A stretch of 64,000 nucleotides of DNA from Patagioenas fasciata (taxonomy: Eukaryota; Chordata; Aves; Columbiformes; Columbidae): assembly GCF_037038585.1 (NCBI RefSeq), contig NC_092523.1, positions 34,387,501-34,451,500 on the forward strand, read 5' to 3'. Below the pieces are notes generated by a model, which saw nothing but the letters and a program-made list of their open reading frames with translations, was not told the DNA's origin and ran no database searches. This document shows, piece after piece, positions 46,961 to 58,746 of the stretch; positions within the stretch are counted from its first letter, which is position 1; each line of letters begins with the position of its first letter. The translations under genes and the position numbers were made by a program.

Positions 46961-49900
46961 GCTTAACGTGCTGCTTTATGAGCAGATTGGCTTAGGAGCT
47001 TTTGCCTCTGGACTCTTCAACAAAAGGAAGCTGCTTGTACATCTCGGCTTGTGTGAGAGAGGTACGCCTTTGCAAGGACTATTTCGATTTTTGTAAAATA
47101 AAACTGAGCAAAACTTCATGCAAGGAATAGGCTTCTTCAGGTATCTTTGCATTTAAAGGTTGATTTGGTCAGTGGCTTGTTCTGAGTGGTTGCTGAATTA
47201 ATCGATCTGATTGCATTTTTGTTAAATATTTCAATGGGATGTTCCATATGGTTGCTGATTCAGAAGGATGTTTATAATTGTTGCTAAAATTTTATGCGTG
47301 CATTTTCTACTAAAAGGAAAGGATTTTTTTTATTTTTTTTGCTTTTCATTGTGGTTTTTACCATCAGGATAGCGTAGGTACAAAAAAATGTTATAGCACT
47401 TGCGAGCACATTTGAAAAGCCTGACATCATTGAGCCCATCATTACTGAAATTCATGCATTGTGTTCTGTCTCAATGTACCTAGATTTAAATTGTCCAACT
47501 GCTGCTATACAATATGTAGGTCATAATAAAAAGCGGGTTTTTCATCAGCTTTCGATGGACTGCATGCCCCAGTGCTGTGGTTGATTAGTTTGTGGTACTT
47601 GTACTGTTAAGAGTAGTGGTGTTACAGCCAGCTCACACCTCCTTTTTAAAGATATCGCACATACCGTGCTAGACAAGAGCACAACACACCCATTGTGTCC
47701 CTCTGTTTGGCGTTCAATGAAAGGAAGGAAACCAGCACTCCACATGGAGCACAAGCACATTAATAGCACAAGATGGTTAAACTTCCATTGAACAATCTCA
47801 GTGATTTTTGAGATAGGCTAGAGAAGAAAATAAAAACATAAAGACAAATGGAAGGTAATAATTGAAATGGCAAAGGTTTTCTAACTGGGACTATACGGTA
47901 ATGCTGTAGATTTTCAGTGCAAAATGAATTGTTCTGAATAGTTATTAATCATAACACATCTGTTTTAGAGATGAAAATTGTAATTAGACCTAGGCCAATA
48001 AAACTGCAATCCATCAGTACAGATAATGTTTATATTAAAACTAGCATTTTATGAACTACAAACAGTATTCTGAGTACTACAGTTTCTGATTTAGCTGATA
48101 TGCTGATATGAAATACATTAAATTATTCTGACAAGTGAACCAAGCATTCTGATTCACCTTGCATCTATAGAAAATTAAATGATATTGTGGTCTTAAATCT
48201 TTAATAATTATGTAGATTTAAATCGCACTGAGATGAGCCATTTGTTTGCACAGTTGAGTGGTCGTGAAATCAAGAATTTGAGGTCTGGTATCTTTATAGT
48301 TAAATTAGTAACCAGTGCTCTGTAATTAGGAGGCAAATTCCAATGTGTTATTTCTCTGTATATATCCTGCAAAGGTATTTGAACAAGCGTGTTCAGCAAC
48401 TATTCCCCAAATGAGACATTGCATTTGGAAATAGCAATATAGAGATGGATTGCTACCATGCATTTTCTCCCTTAGAAAAACTCCATCTTACTTGAATCAT
48501 TCCAGGATTTTGTTATTCGGTGAATGCACAGCCCAACTTCTTTTGCTGTATCTGTGTGTAGGAGTCATATGGTAAGTTGTTTAGAGAACAGCTTTTGTCT
48601 GTGTTCTATAAAGTGGAATGCACATTTATAGTGTGGTGCTACATGGATATTTAGGATTGAGTCTCTAATTATAGTGAAAATTATAAACAAGCAGAGCTGG
48701 TATTTCCTTTAAGGTGTTTGTAAGCCTTTAACAAAGAGATAGAGAGCTTTTGTTATAACAATACAAAATACGGATATAGCAGTATTCAAAAAGTGAACAA
48801 TCTTGCAGTTCAAGGTGGACATAATGTCACTATGAAGGATTTAGGGTTTAAGAAAACAAGTGAAGACTATCTATGATTAATAACTAAACAGCGTACACCA
48901 ATTATGTGCTGATAGATGTGACTTATTTGTCCATATAATTTAAAGCAGTATTCTCTACTCTTTCAATTCTGCTTTTCTCCCTTTGTCTTTTTTCTCATAT
49001 CAATTCCCAGCTTCCCTGTTTCCTTACTGTCTCTTTGGCAACATCTGATCCTCTCAGAGCTATTTGTAAATCAAATCGGTGACTGTCAGTAATGGCCATG
49101 GAGGTGCTGCAATAGAATCTGGTGTGGAGGAAGAATTTAAATGAGTTAGAGGTAAGAAACCGTAATGAAGTAAGAAGTGTATCCATTATGAACTAGTTCC
49201 TCATGATGTAGGTATAAATGTGTAGAATTGGGTCACTGATGTAGAAATAAAATGGGCATGAAGAGAGAGGGACATATTTCAGCTCATGATGAAATGAAGT
49301 GTACTTATAAACAGAAGCTTACAAGAAGACCTTGACAATAATATAACACAGGACAAACTGGGTATTTTTATGCTGGAAAGGGTGAGAGTGAGTTCCAGTT
49401 GAAGTCTGGAAGTTTTTCAGGTTTCAGTGTAGCCATAGTTTCTATCCAAGAGATGATTATACATGATCTGTAAGTCTGTATGTTATGCAAAGTAAGGCTC
49501 TCTCTTGGTCAGCAGTTATGTAAATAACATCAGCTGTCATACTTTAACATTAAAGTCACTTCAAACATTTTTTTAGGTGGATGACCTTCGAAGGTGACTC
49601 TGGGCCCACGTGTTGTGCTCATAAACAGGATACCAACAAAGCAAAAACAGGCAGATAGATCCTAACATGCTGTATCATAGTAGTAGGTGCAAATAGTAAT
49701 AGAAATGAGAGAACAGGATGACCAAAGAAGGTAGAATGCAGTGGTGTAACAGTTTTCTGTATGTTGTTTGTTTAAAAGAATCAACTTTGTGCAAACAGTG
49801 ATAAGCATCAAACAGCTATGCAGTCTGTGGAGCACAGTAACCTTTGGAGAGCTAGTGTGGGAGTGTGTTACCTACCCTCAACCTGTGGACTATTGTCTGT

Positions 49901-52900
49901 ATACTTACATATATGACGAACTTGTGAGTAACAATACAGGTGGCATGTGCTCAGGGAAAACACTCAGATATCGAATTAGGGTACCTTGTATAATGTTACA
50001 CTGTGGAATGACTGAATGTCAATTCTGTGTCAGAAGGATCAGGTATTGAATATAATACACCAATGATGAGGATTCATCCTGGAGCAGGCAAATTGCATCA
50101 GATGTGACCTTGAAACAGTGTTTCTGCTCCAATGAGTCTATCCACACAAACATGGAAATAAAAATTGACAAATCCTCCTTGTTTGTAAACAAGAATTTTA
50201 CAATTGTATACTTTGGTATGCTCTCCTACTACTCTGATCCTTTCCCATGTCATTGTTTCAGTATTGCATGAAGCATGTTACTCATTGCCAGTTTCTTTAC
50301 TGTTGGATGTAGTGTATAGGTTCCAATTTGAGAGATATTCTGTCTGTGTTCATCTTTCTTCAAGTAGTGTCTTGTCTTTTCATGAAAGTGTTTTGACACA
50401 AGTTGATCTTTATGAAATTATGAAGCTTCTTAGCATTCTACGGCTAAAACAAAAGCTAAAAAGACTTTCAAAGGCACTGAGGTAATGGAAAACTTTACGT
50501 ATGGGAGGGAGAAGGGAGAGACGTAAATACTTAGAAGGGCAGCATGTATCTTGAGTGAAGGCGTGCTGGATGACCACATTCTACATCTAATTCTGCTTTC
50601 AGTTTTTTTGAAACGTGAAATGTATTTTTCTTCTAAGATGTATTGTTCTATAACAATGATACATCATAGCTAATGCTGCTGTAAAGCAGGAAACTCCAAA
50701 GATGCAGCCTTTTTTTTTTTTCTGTTGTTTCTAACTTCTTTCCCTAAATAGATTGATTTTTTTTTTTTTCCCCATCTTTTTGTACTGAATAAAGATAGTG
50801 TTCTGATTCATCCACCTTAATCACCAACCACCATCAGGGGGTTGAATAGCATAGATGTGGTTCTGTGTGCTTAAGTAACCTGAGTAACATAACACTTTTT
50901 AAAGAGTTCGTGCTGAAGATCCCAAGCCTCTAAGGATGGGTGGAAAAAAATACCCATAATGGTGGGAAAAGCAACCTTTCTTTCTCTGAATCTTTACTAT
51001 GATCAAACTATGCACTAAACTTTTTCATTAGCCTTTTCAGAAAATAGCTGTTAAATAGTGCTGGGACATGTAAGTAAAGCTTTTATTATTCTTTATAGGA
51101 CAGTTGTTCTGCATTTTATATACAAGTATTAAAGCAGAGTAGAACTGAACTGTTTGATAGGCAACTAAATCTATCCCCAGTTTGGCAGCAGTTGCTGATT
51201 AGCTAAATTTGTCCACAAACGTAGTGGTTTTACTCTTTGCTTCTTCAGGACCCAAAGGAAAAGGCAGGGATGCATGAGGAAACCCAAGGGAAATGGAATC
51301 AGTAACTGCAGTTCTCATACCTAAAAATCAAATTCATCCAGGCTTACAAAAACAGTAAAATGCATTGATTTCTAAAGGTTGCATTTGCTTGCAGATTCAA
51401 CAGTTATGCTAATAGTAAATCAGTAGTTCTGACTGAAGGTCAGAATAGGTGGAAGAGTCGTCGTGTTTTTTTCAAACTGTTTAAAAACAATGGGTCCTGT
51501 TCCTTACTGAGTTGGGTTTTTTTTTGAGCAGTGTCAATAGGTGAAGTCTCAGTTCAACTGCAGCAAGCTGAAAAGTAGTTTTAATGCTTCCTAAGAGTCT
51601 TAGGGTTGGATGATGCGGCCCATGATGAGAAAGAGGTAGGGACTGTGTCAAGAGCCGTAGTGTTCTTTTCAGCACGTTGCCATGTTGTCTGAGGGCTCAA
51701 TAACTGTAGGATGAATGTAAAACTTCGTCGCCATAGTGGGCCTTGAGTGTTACTGTGTTTAATAAAGCCACGTATTTCTCAGTGGGATAGGCACGTGTGT
51801 GTGAAGCCATAGGAGGCACAGTGTGCCACCTTGCAAAAAGGCGTAGATATTACTTAAACATCGTGTCAGTAGTAAGTGATGAAGGTGCAGAAGATGCAAC
51901 ACGTTTTCCTATGTCAACAAGTTATAAGTATTTGTACCTGAGGTAAGAATTTGAAAGATAAATTAGCTAATTATAGAGATCTGATGGGTGTTCTCTACAA
52001 AATGTAGTGACCTATCTCTAGATTTAGCAATAAAGAATACCAATAAAAGAACAGAAATAGGAATTTCTGAAATCTAAATTGTAGAAGAGATATTAGTACA
52101 TGAGTTTATAATATATAGAAAAGTCAGAATGAGTTATGAAAGCAGAGTGGTCAGATTTATATTTTTACTATGATTAATGAGATTAAATGCAAAAGCAGAG
52201 TAGACTATACCACCAAACTTGTAAAAGTACAAATTTCAGTTTATAACAGCTAGGATTAAGACTACTTTGGTCTTTTGATTGGAATAAAATGCAAATATAA
52301 GCAAAATATCTCACGGCTGTTTACAGCTAATCTCAAACTGGTTTGAATTTGACTAGAACAAGGTTATCCAATAGGACTGACTTCCTAAAAGCTAATACTT
52401 TGCCAAAGTATATTTTTAGCAAGTGAGAGGGGGGAAGGCTGCCCATGATTCAGTTATCTGAATTGATTCCGAAGTCAGAAAAATGCATGAACTAGAAATT
52501 ATGTATGTTACTACAGGGAGCCTCTGTGCATATGAGCAGTATTTTTACTGTTCGAAGTGACCAGAAAGGAAAAATAGTGATTCAGGGCAATAAAACAAAG
52601 TGTGGAGTACACAGTTAAATTGGATGCTTGAATGTTCTGTCTTTGAATGTTTATTTTATCTAAATATTAAAAAAATCAGGCATTGTTATAAACCAAAAAA
52701 TACTTCCTTTTTCGTAAACATAAACATAAACTGAAATCAAGATATTGTTGGCACCAAGTTTTCAAGCAGGTGCAAAAGATACATTTGTAAGGTACTAAAT
52801 GCCCGTTTTTACTGAATTTCATGTTCATTTGGGAACCTCAAACTCTCTGCTCTGTTACGCAAATAATGAGAACTTAGGTAGTTTCTTGAACTGTGATAAA

Positions 52901-55900
52901 TAAGAATGGATAAATAATGGATATGAGGTGATACTTGATTGGTGAGAATTACAAGAATTGTATTTTAGGAAGGTTATTTAGTAAATCTCTAGCACAAATG
53001 TTTTGCTCTCTCTGAAGCAGCCAGTATGGACCATCATTAAGGGGTGTGTTAATGATTAGATGGCCCCAGATTTGGCTTGGTATTTCAGCTGCTCTTTTGA
53101 AACATCATGCGACATGGAATTTTTGAATTTCAAAAAGATTGTAGCTTTTGAGGCAATCCTAAGCTGTAGTGATTGGCCAAGATGAAGTATATAATAAATA
53201 ATTCCCTTTTGAACATACAGGTCACACTACTTACTTTTGTGTGTTTTGTGCTTTGCATGTGAATTCTGAAGCAGCTATTGTCTGATTTAGGCATTAACCT
53301 TGTATTTTTTTTCCTACTAATAGTAAGGATTTTAGAGACAAGCAGTAGCAACTGAAAGCAATACCAGTGCAAAACACTTAGTGTGTCTTTTAAGTCACAT
53401 ATTGAGCATATACGTCACACTGCTCCTTCTAGCAAGTTACGCATTTTACACATTTTAATAAGCAAATTCTGACAGAAGCCAGCAGTTACCAGTACACTTT
53501 TATTTAATTTTGAGTGAATTTATAATGAACAAGCAGTGACATTCCCCCAGATAATCAAACTCATGGTAACTGCACTGTTTTTCTTTGGAGAAAACTGTAG
53601 TTGTTAGGAATCTCAAGGAAATAATTTCAGTGTGACTGATGCAATCTAATGGTTAATTTGAATAAGTAACATATAAAAGAGGCTAATCAAATGAAGTGCT
53701 ACTGTATGAGAGCTAAGTGAGATGCTGACAGGTTTGACAGTAGAATAAAGACTAAACCAAAGACTTTGTTTTGACATACCTGCAGATAATCAGGCAAATT
53801 CAAGTCTTTTAGCAGACCTCTTCTATAAGGGTCACTTTACAGATACAGATCATGTAATTTGAGCCTTGCAGATTATTCTACTTTCAAACAAGCATGACAG
53901 AGAGGGTTTTAGTTCCTTATTTGCATAGCTGTAGATTTACACATTCACATGCTTTTGCCGGTGGCTTTTGATTCACAGATGACTGATTTATAGTTTCGAG
54001 CAAAGGCCAGATTCAGCGCACAATTTATCGTCAGGACTGCAACCTCTACAAAAATTGTTTGGAAGTCTGCACCTGTTCTTGTTAACATATACTATAGCCA
54101 AGCATTAGAAGGATGCCTTGCAGCTTGAGGCATTAGTTTTCTTATGAGCACAGCAAAAATAATTGCAGAGATGTTATGCTAAATTAATGCAGGTGTTAAT
54201 TTGTTTACTTTTTTTTAATATTTAGTGGTGTAATTATCTTAAACATAATTCTCTAAAAATTACTCACTGCTTAGGTAAAAACCACAAATGAAAATAAGCA
54301 TGTCAGGATGACTAAAAAAGCCGCAAAAAGGACAACAGCAAATAGATGTTACACTATTTCTGTGTAGATGGATTCCGCTTTCAGTTCTGGTGTTCACCTT
54401 CTGTATCATTAGCCATCAGAAAAGAAAGGGTAGATGAATTTTTTCCTAATGAACAGCAAGTTCATCTGACTTGCTAGTTGAAAGGACACTCTTGTGTTTA
54501 AGTAATTGTTTCTATCAGTATTACATTATCACATTGCAAAGAAAGCATCAAAGTCAAGTTGTCTTTGCAATAGGTGCTGAATGTAAGAGATGAAACAAAC
54601 TTGATTGCAAAGGTAAACTGAAGGGCATGTTTATTGACAGGTGGCTTTGACCACTACTTGGCCACAATCTGTTCTGTGATACCAGTGGTTTCCTGATGGC
54701 AAAAATGAAAATTTAAAAGGAATATGAGGAACAAGAAAATAGTAGCTTTGTAGATGAACTTGGGAAGTGTTCTTATGATGAAAGGCTACTGCTTCTTATG
54801 AATGGATGATACTTCTGTGGTAAAATCTAAGCACGTATTGTCCAAAGTTGTGATGAGAGTTTTGGGAGTTGCAAGAGGAGACAGGAAGATAATTATGAAA
54901 GTGCTTGAAAGGGAAGAGGAGAAAGATATAATTGTGGCAGTGAGAAGAGGAGGAGCCAGCTGTATGTGCCCACTGTTCTGGAGCAGGGATGGGTGTGATG
55001 GCTTCAAAGCAGAAAACTAGACTGGTCTCATGGGGTGCATTTTGCATAGATCAGAAAGTATTGCCTAAAACTGTGGGCCCAGATACTGTAGCTAACTTGT
55101 GTGATGACAGAGGCCAAACAATAGCATTCCTGATGAGGGACCAAAAAAATAAAATTCAGACTTCAAAAATGCTGTGGAGAAATCAGTCCTCTCAGGAAAA
55201 GTTACAACACACTGCTTAGGAGAGCAAAAGGGAAGCAGGTGCTAGGAAAAATGAACCAGGTCCCTTGAGGAATTCAAATGCTTGAGTATTCAAGGTCCTT
55301 TTTTTTTTTTTTTTTTTTTAGGTGTATTTGCATTCTAGTTAAATTTCTAATCTATGCACAGCGTGCCAGGGTGCACCACGGATTATTTTGTTTGTTTGGT
55401 CTTCATATGTGGACTTAAGAATTCCAGTTTACAGTTTTGAAAACAAATTGATCCTTTCAGTGGTTTTATTCTTTATCTCACCTTTTATTCTTGGGAGACT
55501 GATCAAGTCTTGGCTACTCATAAGCATGTTAGATGAAGCATTAAAAGTTTGGCCTGTGTTTTCCAATAGGTTGTTATGTGAATATCCATTATGGAAATGG
55601 GACTCTCTCTAGCTGTCCGCCACGAAGAATGGAATAATGCGATTCTGAGGACAGGGATCAGGCAGTAGGCAGTTTGGAGGCAAGTGTAATAGTTCATAAA
55701 AGAAGTTGCTGTGATATTTGGTTTAGCTGGCCACTCTAAAAGAAGGAACTTGATTCTGAGATTCTGAAGTCAGTACCCTGAACTATCTATGAAACAGTTA
55801 TTTACACTCTGAACTATCTGCTCCTTCTACTATGTCTATATATTTGCTGATAATTCTCCGTGCTCATTCCTGTCCATTGGTTTTGTACTGAATTATTTTA

Positions 55901-58348
55901 ACCTTAGCAAATTGTGTTAGAATGTTAGTGGGATAGCTTGTGTGTTTTCTTTATATACACTTATGTAGTAGGTATGCAAATGATTTATAGAAAGTGTCCA
56001 TTCCTCAGAGCATGTACTTGGTTTTCAAATTATCAGCTGAGCTAGAAGTTTGAAGGTGTGTTGAATTCAAACGTAGCATAGAAGAATAATTATATTGCAG
56101 GCTTTCTTGTGTGTAGTCCTCTCAGAAATCTGTGTAGCTCCACTGTCATCTTCAGTATTGTATATATTTTCGTTAGACTTCTAAGGACTTGGTCGTCCAG
56201 TATGTTTAGGAACAACTTCTCTTTAAGCTCATCAATAATGTATTTTTCTGAACGAATCGGAGATAATGCTGTGAAAGTTTCACATTCAGCACCTAAAATT
56301 GTAAAAACATTCTCATCATGTATGTAAATTAAATATTCCTAGAAGAAGACTCTCCTTTTGTTATTGGACTTATTTTTACCAGTGTTGGCATGTGGATAAT
56401 TTTTACTGAGCATCTTTGTAAAGACATAAAAGGATTTTTAGCTATTCAGTGCCCAAAAGCAAATAGTTTCATTAATGAACTTCTTCAGGGATAATTTTAG
56501 AACTATATTCTGAGGCCTCAACCCCATTTTGGTGGGTACAGTTTACGACTGTAAAATTTGTACCCTTAGATTTGTAATACTGTGAAATCTAATTTCCTGT
56601 TTCTTATAATCCTAAAATACTGTCTCTTCCTGCAAGTGCTGAAATTAAGACTCAGGCTTAGGCTTGTAAGAATCTAGTCTGAATAAGACTCTTAAAAGCA
56701 AGGTCACGACTTCAAGGTAGTTGTTCTTCCGTGACTTACCTCAAAGCTGGGTGCGTATAGTATTCTTTCCAAAGACACGTTCTAAACAAGGAACTTAAAA
56801 TGGATTTAAATGTTTGTTTGAAGGAGGAAGAGAAAAGTTTAGCAAAATGGATCTTACAAATGAAATTATTATAGACTATGGTATTTTCAGAAGCTCTTGT
56901 AGGTCCGTATTCTCCCTTTGAACACAATAATAAAAGTCCTCCCTGAATTAATTAAAAATAGCTACAGGAAATGTCTGTGCTTTTAAATGCCACTAGAAGG
57001 CCTTAGTATCCAGCTCTAGGTTTTATCTAGCTTTAGGTTCTGCCCAAAATGCCTAGTAAATGCCTTTTGGAGAATACTAGAAGGATTTAATAAAAGAGGG
57101 GTGGGGGGAAAGTGTTGCGCTTTTGTCTATTTCTGCCACTTAAAATAATGTGTGGGTTGGGTTTGGTTGGTTGGGTTTGGCTTTTTAACTCACAGAGGCA
57201 ATTAATTCTTATCGTTCTAATCAGTATTATCTGATCGTTGACACCATCTGAACAAATCTGCTAACCTTATTTACAGTATATTTATTACTGGAAATGGCTT
57301 TACATGTATGTATACGCACATTTTTTAATATTTTTTTTATGTCGTGGTATATACATGATTAGTTCTGCCCCCTAAAACTTGATGAACATTGGAAGTTGCT
57401 TTCCAATTATGCTGTGCATTTCAAGCTGGGATCCTACAAATGCTAACCTGACTTGAAAATTGAGGGCAGTGTGGTTTTGGTGTGTTATTGTGCTTAACTT
57501 TGTGTGCTGTATGAGACACACCTGAATGTCTGAAATGTCTTTAACAAAATCAAGGTAAGGGATCACCTTAGTTTCATGTAGGGGATGAATTGGGAAATAG
57601 AGATATTGTGTTGTCATTACAAAGGCAACACTGTTTCAATATTGTATCAAAGATGATTTTGTATGTTGTCTTCTTTAGGTATGGGTCACGTAACTGTTGT
57701 TGGCATAGAGTTTTGTTTATATTTCAATGTCATTTCTATTTTTAAAAGTACCATAAAACCAGTTTGAAGTACTCAGTTTAGGGACAGTTTAGACTTCAAT
57801 CTCAACTCACGTATTTCTAGTTCATTACACCAGTCTATTGTAAGCTGACTGTTATAAATAATCAAAAGCCATAGAGATACTATGTAAAACTATTAGTGAT
57901 TTCCCCCACTCTGTTGTTGTACTCGGGTTTCAAATTCTAGTCTTCAGATAACTGTCGATCATATGTCACTTCTTTTCACCCTACTGATCAGAATGCAAAG
58001 GCTAAAAAATGAAAAACGCTTTTCTAATGTTTTCCTTATGAGCAATTTGTTTAATTTGTGTAGGAATCAAATATGTGTGAGTGTAAATTGCAAGTTAATG
58101 GGTTCATAGCAGAAGGCAAAGCAATACAGGATGCTTAGTGTGTTTTGGTCACTAAATTTGTAATAATTAAACTTCTGCTAAGAGATGTCTAGTATGTCTA
58201 CTTTTAATGTTTTTGTGTACAACACAGTAATTTGACAACTTCTGAATCTCTATGATCTCTTTCAGGAGGTAAAAGAGAAAACTGAGATAATTAACTATCT
58301 TCTGCAAATTTAGTAGAGAAAATTTTACCTTTCAACTTCTCAGTTTTG
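46961..58348. other. Probable long intron or intergenic sequence downstream of the CpG island
   Basis: 11 kb with no CR1, no LTR and no recognised coding exon. The first 130 bp (to about 47090) are still exon-like and end near a donor-like GAG|GTACGC (47062). It includes a T21 run (55299-55319), a G-rich tract (57150-57180) and a segment around 53930-54080 that retains several CpGs in otherwise CpG-poor DNA and resembles a conserved non-coding element. Open frames such as 49768-50049, 50204-50485 and 54802-55020 carry no recognised motif. Confidence 0.45.
57150..57180 (+). repeat. G-rich telomere-like simple tract
   Basis: GTGTGGGTTGGGTTTGGTTGG followed by TTGGGTTTGG: irregular TTGGG/TTTGG units with three GGG runs on the + strand, able in principle to fold as a G-quadruplex. 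It is not a true TTAGGG telomere array. Confidence 0.6.
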
Positions 58349-58417
58349 TTTTTCCACATATATATATATGTATATAAAGCTTTTTCCATATATATATAAT
58401 GTGTATATATATAAAGC
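58349..58417. repeat. Two-copy tandem repeat, AT-rich
   Basis: Unit 1 (58349-58380) and unit 2 (58381-58417) both begin TTTTTCCA, continue with alternating (AT)n including a TGTATATA segment, and end ATAAAGC. They are directly adjacent, 32 and 37 bp, differing mainly in the number of TA steps. The array lies 51 bp to the left of the solo LTR. Confidence 0.85.
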
Positions 58418-58462
58418 TTTGAAGCCATTCTAGAAGCAAAGGATAGCAGAAGTCACTGACTT

Positions 58463-58468
58463 CATCCT
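58463..58468 (+). repeat. Target-site duplication, left copy (CATCCT)
   Basis: Exact match to the right copy at 58741-58746, immediately abutting the TG..CA ends of the LTR. Confidence 0.88.
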
Positions 58469-58740
58469 TGTTGCGGTTCACCCTGCAACATAGGTGTCCT
58501 GGTTCAGGAACAGTACGGCAACCACCCTCAGGTCGCTCGGTCCATCAGCTTGCAGACACCAATGTGGTGGACGGCAAATGGCGTTTATTGGTAGGCAATA
58601 AAGCAATATATACCTTGAGTTTTACAACGTCACATCCGCCTGCTTAGGTAACACACGAAACACTACACCTATCAGGGGAGGGGCCACTATCTTCCCGTAC
58701 AGCGCGAGATCTTCCGAACGCAAGACCCTAACTACCAACA
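58469..58740 (-). mobile_element. Solo LTR, alpharetrovirus-like, - strand (272 bp)
   Basis: On the - strand the element begins TGTTGGTAG at 58740 and ends CCGCAACA at 58469, giving the 5-bp terminal inverted repeat TGTTG/CAACA. It is flanked by an exact 6-bp direct repeat CATCCT (58463-58468 and 58741-58746), the duplication size made by alpharetroviral integrases. In element orientation the layout is U3, a TATA-like TATATA (58607-58612), the poly(A) signal AATAAA (58584-58589), an R segment starting GCCATTTG, then CCACCACATTGGTG. This AATAAACGCCATTT..CCACATTGG arrangement is that of the ALV/RSV group. A CRE half-site TGACGT is at 58627-58632. There are 14 CpGs in 272 bp, so decay is slight. 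No gag, pol or env sequence is adjacent; the provirus was lost by LTR-LTR recombination. Confidence 0.9.
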
Positions 58741-58746
58741 CATCCT
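58741..58746 (+). repeat. Target-site duplication, right copy (CATCCT)
   Basis: Exact match to the left copy at 58463-58468; fixes the LTR boundaries. Confidence 0.88.

Noticed and set aside
49590-49640. Promoter suggested by CACGTG-type E-box (GGGCCCACGTG)
   Set aside because: An isolated hexamer with no CpG island, exon or other promoter feature nearby.
57150-57180. Interstitial telomere repeat
   Set aside because: The units are TTGGG and TTTGG, not TTAGGG, and too few to be a telomeric relic.
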